Shown here: in pieces, positions 25,879 to 35,042 of the stretch
Position numbering within the stretch: position 1 is the first letter of the stretch
How the letters are laid out: each line of letters opens with the position of its first letter
From: Devosia sp. RR2S18
GTDB lineage: Bacteria; Pseudomonadota; Alphaproteobacteria; Rhizobiales; Devosiaceae
Reading direction: 5' to 3'
Length of the DNA stretch: 64,000 nt
Assembly (NCBI RefSeq): GCF_030177755.1
Contig: NZ_CP126539.1
Span: 892,001-956,000 of the forward strand
Notes under the pieces: generated by a model
The model's input: only the letters and a program-made list of their open reading frames with translations
The model's database searches: none
What the model was told of the DNA's origin: nothing
Made by a program: the position numbers and the translations under genes

Positions 25879-27687
25879 ATGAGCGAAGCCGCCGCCGCCC
25901 AGAAGGGGCACAATCAGTTCGGGGCGCTGCCGGTCTGGGACCTGACCGATCTTTACCCAGGCAAGGATAGCCCCGAATTCAAGGCAGCGCTCGAGCAGGC
26001 GGCTCAGGACGCCGCCGCTTTCGAGCAAGATTTCAAGGGCAAGCTCATCGAGCTCACTCGTTCGGGCCGGCTGATCCAGGCGATCAAGCGCAGCGAGGAA
26101 CTGGGCGATCTGTCGGGCCGCATCGGCTCCTTTGCGTTTCTGCAATATGCGCAGAGGTCCACCGATCCGGACCGCGCCAAATTCATGGGCGACACCAATG
26201 AAGCGCTGACAAAGCTCTCCACGCGGGTGTTGTTCTTCGAACTCGAGCTCAACCGCATCGATGATGCCGATCTGGAGGCGGCCTTCGAGACAGACCCCGA
26301 GCTCGCCCGCTACCGCACCTGGTTTGCCGAACTGCGCAAAGCCAAGCCCTTCCAGCTCGATGACAAGCTCGAAGAGCTGTTCCACGACAAATCTGTCACC
26401 GCCTTTTCCGCCTGGAACCGGCTGTTCGACGAAACACTCTCGGCGCTCGAGTTCGAGGTGGATGGCGAGACGCTCAACATGGAGGCCACCCTCCATCTCC
26501 TGTCCGAAAAGGACGAGAGCAAGCGTGAAGCAGCGTTCCACGCTTTGGCCAAGACGCTCAAGGAAAATGCACGCCTCTTTACCCACATCACCAATGTCCT
26601 GACCAAGGACAAGGAGATCTCGGATCGCTGGCGCGGTTACGAGGATATTGCCGACAGCCGGCACATGGCCAATTCGGTGGAGCGGGAAGTGGTGGATGCG
26701 CTGCAGACCGCCGTCCACGCGGCCTATCCCAAGCTCAGCCACCGCTACTACAAGATGAAGGCGAAATGGTTCGGCAAGGATCAGCTCAACGCCTGGGATC
26801 GCAATGCGCCGCTGCCCACTAGCGACGAGCGCACTTGGGACTGGGATAGCGCCGTCTCCACCGTCATGGAGGCTTATGGTCAGTTCTCGCCTGAGTTAGC
26901 CGACCTCGCCGCGCCGTTCTTCAATTCAGGCTGGATCGATGCGCCGGTCGGCAATGGCAAGCTTTCGGGCGCCTTCGCCCATCCCACGGTGCCGAGCGCG
27001 CATCCCTATCTCATGCTCAATTACATGGGGCGCTCGCGCGATATCATGACGCTCGCCCATGAACTGGGTCATGGTGTGCACCAGCGCTTGGCTGCGGCGC
27101 AGGGGCCGATCCTTGCCAACACGCCGCTGACGCTGGCCGAGACGGCATCGGTGTTTGGCGAGATGCTCACCTTCCGCTCGCTGCTCGACAAGACTACCAA
27201 CCCAAAGCAGCGCTTCGCACTCCTCTCCTCCAAGGTGGAGGACATGCTCAACACGGTGGTGCGGCAGATCGCCTTCTACTCCTTCGAGCGCAAGGTGCAC
27301 ACGGCGCGCCGCCAGGGGGAATTGCGCACCGAGGAGATCAACCAGATCTGGCTGGAGGTGCAGACAGAGTCGCTCGGCGAGGGCGTCCAGTTCAACGAGG
27401 GCTATGAGGTGTTCTGGGCGTACATCCCTCACTTCATCCATTCTCCCTTCTATGTCTATGCGTATGCCTTTGGTGACTGCCTTGTGAACTCGCTATACGC
27501 ACAGTATGAGAAGGCGAGCGAAGGCTTTGCGGAGCGCTATTTCGAGCTTCTCAAGGCCGGGGGCAGCAAACACCATTCCGAACTGCTGGCGCCGTTCGGA
27601 CTCGATGCCAAGGATCCCCAATTCTGGTCCCAGGGACTGGCGGTGATCGAGCGGCTGATCGATGAACTGGAGGCCACCAGCCCCTAA
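25879..27687 (+). CDS. pepF: Oligoendopeptidase, M3 family (PepF-type)
   Basis: Cytoplasmic zinc endopeptidase that degrades small peptides, an obvious partner of the peptide importer elsewhere in this window. 602 aa is normal for PepF. Zinc site HELGH is at residues 394-398 (H394, E395, H398) in LAHELGHGVHQ, with the third ligand Glu expected in the segment TLAETASVFGEML. The C-terminus YVYAYAFGDCLVNSLYAQYE matches the family. Start ATG follows GGAGACAAGAG. Genes around it are unrelated in function. Confidence 0.93.
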   Translation: MSEAAAAQKGHNQFGALPVWDLTDLYPGKDSPEFKAALEQAAQDAAAFEQDFKGKLIELTRSGRLIQAIKRSEELGDLSGRIGSFAFLQYAQRSTDPDRAKFMGDTNEALTKLSTRVLFFELELNRIDDADLEAAFETDPELARYRTWFAELRKAKPFQLDDKLEELFHDKSVTAFSAWNRLFDETLSALEFEVDGETLNMEATLHLLSEKDESKREAAFHALAKTLKENARLFTHITNVLTKDKEISDRWRGYEDIADSRHMANSVEREVVDALQTAVHAAYPKLSHRYYKMKAKWFGKDQLNAWDRNAPLPTSDERTWDWDSAVSTVMEAYGQFSPELADLAAPFFNSGWIDAPVGNGKLSGAFAHPTVPSAHPYLMLNYMGRSRDIMTLAHELGHGVHQRLAAAQGPILANTPLTLAETASVFGEMLTFRSLLDKTTNPKQRFALLSSKVEDMLNTVVRQIAFYSFERKVHTARRQGELRTEEINQIWLEVQTESLGEGVQFNEGYEVFWAYIPHFIHSPFYVYAYAFGDCLVNSLYAQYEKASEGFAERYFELLKAGGSKHHSELLAPFGLDAKDPQFWSQGLAVIERLIDELEATSP

Positions 27688-27741
27688 AATTTGCCGGCGC
27701 CTTTGGCGTAGACGATAGACGACTGGACCAACGAGGACCTG

Positions 27742-27906
27742 ATGGCCAAAAAGACTGCTATGCCCCATCCCGCCCCACAGCAGGAATCGGTGATGGATTA
27801 TGTTCAGCACCAAGTAACCTATGACGGCTTCATCGGCTGGGTGAAGTGGTCGGTGATCGGGATGGCGGTCCTCATGGTCGTTCTTTACGTCCTCATCAAT
27901 CCCTGA
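27742..27906 (+). CDS. aa3-type cytochrome oxidase subunit IV family, small form
   Basis: A 54-aa single-helix protein. The sequence MDYVQHQVTYDGFIGWVKW followed by a hydrophobic helix (VIGMAVLMVVLYVLI) is the classic bacterial aa3 subunit IV pattern. ATG at 27742 follows GAGGACC. It is orphaned from oxidase genes but sits just before pntA. Second family member in the window after 12838-13143. Missed by length filters. Confidence 0.75.
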   Translation: MAKKTAMPHPAPQQESVMDYVQHQVTYDGFIGWVKWSVIGMAVLMVVLYVLINP

Positions 27907-27969
27907 TCGATCCCGGTTTCAGCAGGCAGTGAACATAGGCCTGCCCCGGCAGGCGGGCAGGAGACGTTC

Positions 27970-29478
27970 ATGAAAATCGCCATTCTCCGCGAGCGCGTCG
28001 AAGGAGAAAACCGCGTCGCGGCGACGCCCGAAACCGTGGGCAAGCTGATCGCGCTGGGCGCCGAAGTGGTGGTGGAGCAGGGGGCGGGACTTGGGTCCCG
28101 CATTCCCGACGCCGACTATGATGCCGCGGGCGCTACACTCGCGCCTGGTGGCAGCGCTGCCGTAACGGATGCCGACGTAGTCCTGGTGGTTCGCCGCCCG
28201 GCCGGTGCTGCGCTCGGGGGGGTGAAGCCCGGCGCCTTGCTGATAGGGGCGCTCGACCCCTATGGCAATGAGGCCGAGATCGCGGCCCTGGCGCAGGCAG
28301 GGGTCACCGCCATTGCCATGGAATTCATGCCGCGCATCACCCGCGCGCAGGTGATGGACATTCTCTCCAGCCAAGCCAATCTGGCCGGATACCAGGGCGT
28401 AATCGAAGCGGCTGCCGCGTTCGACCGGGCTCTTCCCATGATGATGACGGCCGCGGGCACCGTTCGCCCCGCCAAGGCGTTCGTGATGGGCGCTGGCGTT
28501 GCCGGGCTGCAGGCCATTGCGACGGCCAAGCGCCTGGGTGCAGTGGTGTCGGCGACCGATGTTCGCCCAGCGGCCAAGGAGCAGGTCGAGAGCCTTGGCG
28601 CCAAGTTCATCGCCGTCGAAGACGAGGAATTTCGCCAAGCCGAGACGGCGGGCGGCTACGCCAAGTCGATGAGCGCGGAATATCAGGCCAAGCAAGCCGA
28701 ACTCACTGCCCAACACATCGCCAAGCAGGATATTGTCGTCACCACGGCTCTGATCCCCGGGCGCCCGGCGCCACGGCTAGTCACGCGGGAGATGGTTGAG
28801 TCCATGGCGCCCGGCTCGGTCATCGTCGATCTCGCCGCCGAGCGTGGTGGCAATGTTGAGCTCACGGTGCCTGGCAAGGTGATCGAGCACAACGGCGTCA
28901 CCCTTATCGGCTACACCAATATGCAAGGGCGTATCCCCACAACGGCTAGCCAGCTCTACGCCCGCAACCTGCTGTCCTTTCTCGATACGCTGATCGACAA
29001 GACGGAAAAGACCCTTGCGATCAATTGGGATGACGAACTTGTTAAGGCCACCGTGCTGACGCGGGATGGCGCAGTGGTGCATCCTAGCTTCGCTGGTGCT
29101 ACCCCGGCGACGGCAAGCGCTCCCGCTGCCGTACCCAAACCGGCTGATACGACGCCAGCCGCAGGTTTGGTGGCAAAGGAAGCGCCCGCCAAGGCCGGTG
29201 CGGCTCAAGCCACGCCGCGCAAGCGACAGCCGCGCAAGAAGGCCGAACCACCTGCCATGGCCGCTGTCCCCCAGCAGCCTGATCAGCCTGACACGGACGA
29301 TAAACCCAAACCCACCGCGCGTCGGCGCGCTGCAACCAAAAAGGCGGCCGCCGTCATCGATGCGGCTGCGGAAGCCAAAACCGTCGACAAGACGGATGGC
29401 CAGAATGCGAAGCAATCTGTCGACAAGGCTCGACAAAAGGCAGCTCGCAAGCGGGCTCCACGCAAGGGAGACGCATAA
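27970..29478 (+). CDS. pntA: NAD(P) transhydrogenase subunit alpha part 1, with long basic tail
   Basis: NAD(H)-binding subunit of the proton-translocating transhydrogenase, which makes NADPH at the expense of the proton gradient. The alanine-dehydrogenase-like core is residues 1 to about 374 and includes [21 protein letters not shown] and the segment [13 protein letters not shown]. Split-type PntA proteins end near residue 380; here a further 128 residues follow, rich in Ala, Pro, Lys and Arg (for example [12 protein letters not shown] and [14 protein letters not shown]). Start ATG follows CAGGAGACG. The stop overlaps pntAB (TAATG). The tail is the unusual part; its role is unknown. Confidence 0.9.
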   Translation: MKIAILRERVEGENRVAATPETVGKLIALGAEVVVEQGAGLGSRIPDADYDAAGATLAPGGSAAVTDADVVLVVRRPAGAALGGVKPGALLIGALDPYGNEAEIAALAQAGVTAIAMEFMPRITRAQVMDILSSQANLAGYQGVIEAAAAFDRALPMMMTAAGTVRPAKAFVMGAGVAGLQAIATAKRLGAVVSATDVRPAAKEQVESLGAKFIAVEDEEFRQAETAGGYAKSMSAEYQAKQAELTAQHIAKQDIVVTTALIPGRPAPRLVTREMVESMAPGSVIVDLAAERGGNVELTVPGKVIEHNGVTLIGYTNMQGRIPTTASQLYARNLLSFLDTLIDKTEKTLAINWDDELVKATVLTRDGAVVHPSFAGATPATASAPAAVPKPADTTPAAGLVAKEAPAKAGAAQATPRKRQPRKKAEPPAMAAVPQQPDQPDTDDKPKPTARRRAATKKAAAVIDAAAEAKTVDKTDGQNAKQSVDKARQKAARKRAPRKGDA

Positions 29479-29840
29479 TGCAAGCCACTGCAGAGCAAAG
29501 CGCCGATGTGGTCGCCGTTGCGGTACATACCGTGAGCGGCGGAGTGATCGACCCGTTCACCTTCCGACTGGCCATTTTCGTGCTGGCGATCTTTGTGGGC
29601 TACTTCGTGGTCTGGAGCGTCACCCCCGCGCTGCATACGCCGCTCATGAGCGTCACCAACGCCATCTCGTCGGTCATCGTGGTCGGCGCGATCCTGGCTG
29701 TTGGTGTGCACCTGACGGCTGACTCGAGCTGGGTCAGCAAGCTCTTTGGGTTTATCGCGCTGGTCTTTGCCAGCGTGAATATCTTCGGTGGCTTCCTGGT
29801 CACCCAGCGCATGCTGGCCATGTACAAGAAGAAGGGCTGA
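29478..29840 (+). CDS. pntAB: NAD(P) transhydrogenase subunit alpha part 2 (membrane)
   Basis: The 120-aa membrane piece (family DUF3814) that corresponds to the C-terminal helices of E. coli PntA. Four hydrophobic helices are visible, including [19 protein letters not shown] and [14 protein letters not shown]. Overlaps pntA and pntB by one base each, so the three subunits are translationally coupled, the usual three-gene arrangement of alphaproteobacteria such as Rhodospirillum rubrum. Confidence 0.92.
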   Translation: MQATAEQSADVVAVAVHTVSGGVIDPFTFRLAIFVLAIFVGYFVVWSVTPALHTPLMSVTNAISSVIVVGAILAVGVHLTADSSWVSKLFGFIALVFASVNIFGGFLVTQRMLAMYKKKG

Positions 29841-31252
29841 TGCCGATGATCTCTGCAGATTTTGCGGCGCTGCTCTACCTTCTCTCTGGCGTGCTGTTCA
29901 TCCTGGCACTTCGTGGCCTTTCCAGCCCCCGCACCGCCCGGCAGGGCAATACTTTCGGCATGGTCGGCATGGGCATTGCCATCGCCACCACGCTCCTCGT
30001 GGCGGCGCCAAGCGACTGGGTCAGCTGGCTGTTGATCATTGGCGGCCTGGGGCTGGGCGGCGGCATCGGCGCCTACATGGCGCGCACCGTCAAAATGACG
30101 GACATGCCGCAATTGGTGGCGGCCTTCCACTCGCTGGTGGGCCTCGCCGCGGTCTTCGTGGCCGCAGCGGCGCTCTATGCGCCCTCAGCTTTCGGCATCG
30201 GCGTGCCGGGCGCGATCCACGCCCAGGCGCTCGTCGAGATGAGCATTGGCGTTGCCATCGGCGCCTTCACCTTCACCGGCTCGGTCATCGCCTTCGCCAA
30301 GCTCAACGGCAATATGAGTGGCAAGCCGATCATCTTGCCGGCGCGGCACCTGATCCACATCGCCATTGGCGTGCTCATCATTCTTTTGGTCTGGGCCTTT
30401 ACGACCACGGCCAATCCCTGGCTGTTCTGGATCATCACGCTCTTGGCTCTCCTGCTCGGCGGCTTAATGATCATCCCTATCGGGGGCGCCGACATGCCTG
30501 TCGTGGTCTCGATGCTCAATTCCTATTCCGGTTGGGCTGCGGCGGGCATCGGCTTCACGTTGGGCAATACGGCGCTGATAATCACCGGTGCGCTGGTGGG
30601 GTCGTCGGGCGCCATTCTCTCCTACATCATGTGCAAGGCGATGAACCGCAGCTTCGTCTCGGTCATCCTAGGCGGCTTTGGCGGCGACAGCGCTGCTGCT
30701 GGAAGTGGCGCGGAGGATGATCGGCCGGTCAAGCAGGGGGCCGCTGACGACGCGGCCTTCCTCATGAAGAACGCTGGCAAGGTCATCATCGTGCCGGGCT
30801 ACGGCATGGCGGTCGCCCAAGCCCAGCATGCGCTGCGGGAGATGGCTGACATGCTCAAGGCCGAAGGCGTCGAGGTCAAATACGCCATTCACCCAGTTGC
30901 CGGCCGCATGCCGGGCCACATGAACGTGCTGCTTGCCGAAGCCAATGTGCCCTACGACGAGGTGTTCGAGCTGGACGACATCAACTCCGAATTCGCTCAG
31001 TCCGACGTGGCTTTTGTGATCGGCGCCAATGACGTGACCAATCCATCGGCCAAGACCGACAAGACCTCTCCCATCTACGGCATGCCCGTGCTCAATGTGG
31101 AGGATGCCGGGACGGTACTCTTTATCAAGCGAGGCATGGCGGCGGGCTATGCTGGCGTGCAGAACGAGTTGTTCTTCCGTGACAATACCATGATGCTGTT
31201 CGGGGACGCCAAGAAGGTGACCGAAGAGATCGTCAAGGCGCTGGGGCACTAA
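29840..31252 (+). CDS. pntB: NAD(P) transhydrogenase subunit beta
   Basis: A 470-aa subunit. The first half has about nine transmembrane helices forming the proton path, and the C-terminal domain binds NADP(H), with VPGYGMAVAQAQHALREM, HPVAGRMPGHMNVLLAEA and GANDVTNPSA. A linker rich in acidic residues joins the two. ATG at 29840 overlaps pntAB; an ATG two codons later is possible. It completes the PntA-PntAB-PntB complex. Confidence 0.95.
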   Translation: MPMISADFAALLYLLSGVLFILALRGLSSPRTARQGNTFGMVGMGIAIATTLLVAAPSDWVSWLLIIGGLGLGGGIGAYMARTVKMTDMPQLVAAFHSLVGLAAVFVAAAALYAPSAFGIGVPGAIHAQALVEMSIGVAIGAFTFTGSVIAFAKLNGNMSGKPIILPARHLIHIAIGVLIILLVWAFTTTANPWLFWIITLLALLLGGLMIIPIGGADMPVVVSMLNSYSGWAAAGIGFTLGNTALIITGALVGSSGAILSYIMCKAMNRSFVSVILGGFGGDSAAAGSGAEDDRPVKQGAADDAAFLMKNAGKVIIVPGYGMAVAQAQHALREMADMLKAEGVEVKYAIHPVAGRMPGHMNVLLAEANVPYDEVFELDDINSEFAQSDVAFVIGANDVTNPSAKTDKTSPIYGMPVLNVEDAGTVLFIKRGMAAGYAGVQNELFFRDNTMMLFGDAKKVTEEIVKALGH

Positions 31253-31262
31253 GGTCCCGGTC

Positions 31263-31478
31263 TCAGTAGTGCGGGGGCGGCGCTTCGGTGCTCGGGTCGG
31301 CGATGTAGCTGCCCGAGCGCACCTGCTCTTCCAGTAGCTCCAGCTTGCGCGTCAGCAGGTCGATTTGCCGCCACTGTGCTGTGATTGTGCTGTTCAATTC
31401 CTCAATGGTCTGATCCTGGAAGGCGATGCGGGTTTCCAGGGTTTCGAGGCGCTCTGAGAGCTCATTCTGGCTGCTCAT
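31263..31478 (-). CDS. slyX: SlyX-family protein
   Basis: A 71-aa coiled-coil protein with the SlyX arrangement: LETRIAFQDQTIEELN, heptad repeats to about residue 55, and the characteristic C-terminal PPPHY. Its function in E. coli is not settled. It converges with pntB, ending 11 bases from its stop. Confidence 0.85.
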   Translation of the reverse strand: MSSQNELSERLETLETRIAFQDQTIEELNSTITAQWRQIDLLTRKLELLEEQVRSGSYIADPSTEAPPPHY

Positions 31479-31633
31479 TTTACGGTTTCCGTGACTATAT
31501 CTGTCGGGTGCGGATGCCGCTCACGCGGGGTGTGGTCGATCACAACTTCAGGCGCTGCGTTGACGTTTGCGGAACCCTTACGGTGGTCGCACCATTGGTT
31601 CGGCACTGCAAACAAGACAGCAAGGTGCCGACC

Positions 31634-32176
31634 ATGGCCACCGTTAAAGCCATCGCCATCACTCACAAAACCGCCGTTGATACGGGTCGCCATGACCTGC
31701 TGACGCTGGTCTTAAGCGCATCGCTCCCGCTTGCGGTTTTTGTTCTAGCGAATGGCGTTGCTGAACTCAATGGTACTTTGCCACTTTTCTTTTCGCCTTT
31801 CGGTCTCCCCGGCTGGGTCGGTGCTGCCCTCTATATCGGTAGCTTGCCGCTCTTTGGCATTGCCCGCTGGATGATCGCGCGCGAAGGCCACGCTGGCCGG
31901 GTTGCCGCCCGCTGGATCGTCGCCCTAATGGCTGGCGCTATTGTCTTCCCCTTTATTGTGGCTCCGCTCGACTCGCTGATGCTGAGCATCGCGTCCATGG
32001 CGCTCGTTATTGTTGGCCTAGCGGCCCTCGCCCGGGTGGCGCAGATTTCCGTTAAAGCAGCGCTGGTCATGGCTCCGGGCCTCTCCTGGTTGGGCCTCAG
32101 CGCTCTGGTTGGTCTCAGCTTCATCGCCGGCTGGTCGCCCCCCTTCGGTCTTACCAACGCCAACAACTCGCTCTAG
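31634..32176 (+). CDS. TspO/MBR-like membrane protein
   Basis: A 180-aa protein with five predicted membrane helices. The order of features resembles TspO/MBR tryptophan-rich sensory proteins (FSPFGLPGWVGAALYIGSL, WIVALMAGAIVFPFIV, MAPGLSWLGLSALVGLSF), but the tryptophan content is low and the ligand-site motifs are not clear. TspO proteins bind porphyrins in the outer membrane or inner membrane. Start ATG at 31634 is weakly supported; a longer frame begins upstream but overlaps slyX. Identity is probable, not certain. Confidence 0.55.
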   Translation: MATVKAIAITHKTAVDTGRHDLLTLVLSASLPLAVFVLANGVAELNGTLPLFFSPFGLPGWVGAALYIGSLPLFGIARWMIAREGHAGRVAARWIVALMAGAIVFPFIVAPLDSLMLSIASMALVIVGLAALARVAQISVKAALVMAPGLSWLGLSALVGLSFIAGWSPPFGLTNANNSL

Positions 32177-32267
32177 GCGACAGTTACCTCTAGGTGCGTT
32201 CTTGCAGCATCGGTTGATCCGCGCCATGTGAGGGCCACCTCCTCACCCAGTCGCTAAAGGGATCATC

Positions 32268-32906
32268 ATGTCGAAAACGCTCAAGATCGATGTCTTCACC
32301 GACGTGGTCTGCCCCTGGTGCCTGGTGGGCGTGGCGCGCCTCGACAAGGCAATCGGCGGCCTGTCTGATGACGTCGACGTGGTGATCGAAAGCCACCCGT
32401 TCTATCTCGATCCCACTGTGCCGCCTGAAGGCGTCGATGTTGGCGAAATGCTGCGGACCAAATACGGCAAGGACCCGCAGGAGATGTGGGCGCGGGTGGA
32501 GAGCGAAGCCAGAAACACCGGTGTTGATCTTGACCTCTCCCGGCAGCCGCGGATGTTCAACACGGCTAAGGCCCATACCATCACCCGCCTCGCCAAGCCC
32601 AATGGCAACCAGTATGAACTGGCCAAAGCTATCGCCGAGGCTTATTTCCTGGAGCATCGTCAGATCAACGATGACAATGTGCTTGCCGATATCGCTGTCG
32701 AATACGGCTTCGATCGCGGCGACGCCTTGGACGCCATGAGCGATGAAAACGAGCTCGCAATGACCGAGCAGCTGGCCACTGCGGCCGCCGCCCAAGGTAT
32801 CCGTGGCGTGCCCTTCTTCGTCTTCGGCGAGAAATACGCTCTCTCTGGCGCCCAGCCGCAGGAGGTGTTCGAACAGGCGCTAGCGCGAACGATCTCAGAG
32901 CTTTAG
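32268..32906 (+). CDS. DsbA-family oxidoreductase (FrnE-like)
   Basis: A 212-aa thioredoxin-fold protein with the redox motif CPWC at residues 15-18 (C15, C18) in DVVCPWCLVG, a helical insertion, and the cis-proline segment RGVPFFVFGEKYALSGAQP near residue 180. No signal peptide, so it is likely a cytoplasmic FrnE-type disulfide oxidoreductase, whose relatives act in polyketide or redox biology. ATG at 32268 is preceded by no clear ribosome site (a GGATCATC stretch). Confidence 0.85.
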   Translation: MSKTLKIDVFTDVVCPWCLVGVARLDKAIGGLSDDVDVVIESHPFYLDPTVPPEGVDVGEMLRTKYGKDPQEMWARVESEARNTGVDLDLSRQPRMFNTAKAHTITRLAKPNGNQYELAKAIAEAYFLEHRQINDDNVLADIAVEYGFDRGDALDAMSDENELAMTEQLATAAAAQGIRGVPFFVFGEKYALSGAQPQEVFEQALARTISEL

Positions 32907-32957
32907 ATATCGGACACGCGCAAGGCGCGGTGGCTGTCTCCCTGTCTGGGTTTCCTC

Positions 32958-33770
32958 ATGAAGATCGTTCGCGGCGTTTTCCTCGGTATCATCGTCCTCG
33001 TGGCCGTCGCCTACTTCGGGGCCGTGGCTTATATGTATTTCAACCAGCGCGCCTTGCAGTATTCCCCGACGGGGGAGTTGACGGCGCTTGACGCAACGAG
33101 ACTGACCCAAGCCGAGGAAGTGATCGTTCCCTCCGGGGACGAGCAGGTGACGGCCTGGTATCATCCTCCTGCCGCGAACATGCCGGTCATCGTTTACTAC
33201 AAGGGCAATGCGGGCAGTTTCACGTCCGAATACGAGCGGTTCGAGCAGTGGGTCGCCGACGGCTACGGCTTCGTGGCTTTTGACTATCGCGGCTTTCCGG
33301 CATCCCCTGGCGTAATCTCGGAAGTTGCCATTCTCAAGGACGCCATCGCCGTCTACGACTTTGCCGCGGCTAAAGGCTTTCCGCTGGTCATCTGGGGGTG
33401 GTCGCTTGGCACGGGCCCGGCCACTTATGTAGCCAGCCAGCGCGAGGCCGAAGCCCTTTTGCTGGAGACTCCGTTCCTTTCAGCCGTTTCGGTGGCCCAT
33501 GAGCGGTATCCCATCCTGCCGACGCGCTGGGTCATGCAGGACCAGTTCCGGTCCAATGAGTGGATCCAGGAGGTCGAGGAGCCTGTCCTGGTTGCCCATG
33601 GCACGGGTGACCGGACCATCGATGTCAGCAATGGCGAGCGCCTCTACGATTTGGCGCCAAATCCCGACGAACTCTGGATCGTGCCGGGCGCTGGGCACAA
33701 TCAGCTATGGGATAGCGGCATCTGGGCCAAGGCTGACGCATTTTTCCAGCGGTCACTGGCGGCGAACTGA
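32958..33770 (+). CDS. Alpha/beta hydrolase with N-terminal membrane anchor
   Basis: A 270-aa serine hydrolase related to the bacterial ABHD13/BEM46-like family. Residues 4-27 form one transmembrane helix (VFLGIIVLVAVAYFGAVAYM). The nucleophile elbow GWSLG is at about 145-150, oxyanion region YYKGNAG, and the catalytic His in PGAGHNQL near the C-terminus with an Asp in GTGDRTIDV. Substrate unknown. Converges with rpsU and shares a terminator. Confidence 0.8.
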   Translation: MKIVRGVFLGIIVLVAVAYFGAVAYMYFNQRALQYSPTGELTALDATRLTQAEEVIVPSGDEQVTAWYHPPAANMPVIVYYKGNAGSFTSEYERFEQWVADGYGFVAFDYRGFPASPGVISEVAILKDAIAVYDFAAAKGFPLVIWGWSLGTGPATYVASQREAEALLLETPFLSAVSVAHERYPILPTRWVMQDQFRSNEWIQEVEEPVLVAHGTGDRTIDVSNGERLYDLAPNPDELWIVPGAGHNQLWDSGIWAKADAFFQRSLAAN

Positions 33771-33802
33771 TATTCGCCACGCTCTCCCCGGAAACAAACA
33801 AA

Positions 33803-33828
33803 AACGCCGTCCCGAAGGACGGCGTTTG
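33803..33828. terminator. Terminator between the hydrolase gene and rpsU
   Basis: AAACGCCGTCC and GGACGGCGTTT form an 11-bp stem with a CGAA loop. The minus strand has TTTTTGTTTG after the stem, making it a good rpsU terminator. Plus-strand function is weaker. Confidence 0.8.
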
Positions 33829-33847
33829 AACAATTCTCTAGGTCGTC

Positions 33848-34117
33848 TTAGCGCGCAGCGCTTGCACTCGCGCCGGGACGCGGAGCCGCCGTCGGACGCG
33901 CCGCCGGAGCGGGCAGACCGCCCTCGCGCTGAGCACGCTTGCGAGCCAGCTTGCGGGCACGACGAACGGCCTCAGCCTTCTGGCGTGCCTTCTTCTCAGA
34001 GGGCTTCTCGTAATAATTGCGCAGCTTCATCTCGCGGAAGACGCCTTCGCGCTGCAGCTTTTTCTTCAGCGCGCGCAGCGCCTGGTCAACATTGTTATCG
34101 CGAACGACTACTTGCAA
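33848..34117 (-). CDS. rpsU: 30S ribosomal protein S21 with C-terminal extension
   Basis: An 89-aa small-subunit protein. The core ([40 protein letters not shown]) is standard; the last 25 or so residues ([20 protein letters not shown]) form an Ala/Pro/Arg tail. The start codon is TTG at 34117: no ATG gives the conserved MQV start. The upstream sequence carries AAAGGGCGG as ribosome site with a long spacer. S21 promotes initiation on natural mRNAs. It stands alone. Confidence 0.92.
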   Translation of the reverse strand: MQVVVRDNNVDQALRALKKKLQREGVFREMKLRNYYEKPSEKKARQKAEAVRRARKLARKRAQREGGLPAPAARPTAAPRPGASASAAR

Positions 34118-34349
34118 AGGTCAACCGCCCTTTCGAAGCTTAGACTATGGGTTTGGATACAAGCGGCGGGGCAATAGAACCCGTCGCCGACCAGCCGAGC
34201 CGGTCACCGTGGCGGGGTCTATAGCTCAAGCTGGGGGGCTTGTCCACTGCCGAAGGGCAGAAAAACCGCCGTTTGGCTGGACAGAGTTGCGCTTTGCGGT
34301 CACTCAGATGAACAGTAGGTGAACAGTTTTGTGGGCTTGGAGGTGCGCT

Positions 34350-35042
34350 TTGGCGACTGATCTGGTGCTGCTGCCGGGGCTGGAATGCGATGCGCGGCTC
34401 TGGCGAGATGTCATCATAGGGCTTGGCGATGCCGTCCGGCCGATGGTTGCCGACCTGACGCAGGACGATTCGATCACCGCCATGGCCGCGCGGACGCTCG
34501 CCAGTGCACCGGTGCGCTTTGCCATGGCAGGGCTCTCCATGGGCGGCTATGTGGCGCTCGAGATCATGCGACAGGCGCCCGAGCGGGTGAGCCATCTGGC
34601 GCTGCTCGATACCACTGCGCGCCCGGATGATGAGGCCCGCAAGGAGGTCAGGCGGGCGGGTATGGACGCAGTGCGGCAGGGCAAACATTTGCTGATCGCA
34701 CGGGCCAAGCTGCCCGGTCTTCTCGCGCCGCAAAATCTCGACACGGCGCTGGCGGAGGAGATTGTCGCGATGGCGCAACGCACCGGCCCCGAATCTTATC
34801 TCCGCCAGCAAACTGCCATCATGGCTCGCATCGACAGCCGGCCGTTTCTCGCCGAGATCACTGTGCCCACGCTGGTCGGAGTGGGGGCGCTCGATACTTT
34901 AACTTCGCCCGAACTGGCGCAGGAAATGGCCGCCGCGATGCCGGGGAGCAGGCTGGTGGAGTTTCCGGCGGCGGGCCATATGGCCACCATGGAAGCGCCA
35001 GAAGCGGTGGTGGCAGCGATGCGGGAGTGGCTAGCGCGGTAG
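34350..35042 (+). CDS. Alpha/beta hydrolase
   Basis: A 230-aa soluble hydrolase with the opening LVLLPGLECDARLW, nucleophile GLSMGGY, Asp in VGALDTLT and catalytic His in AAGHMATME. Start is TTG at 34350, with GGAGG 6 bases upstream; an in-frame TTG at 34329 adds residues with no ribosome site. Substrate cannot be told. Its 3' end overlaps the purK 3' end by 12 bases on the opposite strand. Confidence 0.75.
   Translation: MATDLVLLPGLECDARLWRDVIIGLGDAVRPMVADLTQDDSITAMAARTLASAPVRFAMAGLSMGGYVALEIMRQAPERVSHLALLDTTARPDDEARKEVRRAGMDAVRQGKHLLIARAKLPGLLAPQNLDTALAEEIVAMAQRTGPESYLRQQTAIMARIDSRPFLAEITVPTLVGVGALDTLTSPELAQEMAAAMPGSRLVEFPAAGHMATMEAPEAVVAAMREWLAR

Noticed and set aside
34118..34349. Possible extra RNA or small gene between rpsU and the hydrolase
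   Set aside because: No paired stems with a terminator and no ORF with a ribosome site; probably only promoters of the two divergent genes.
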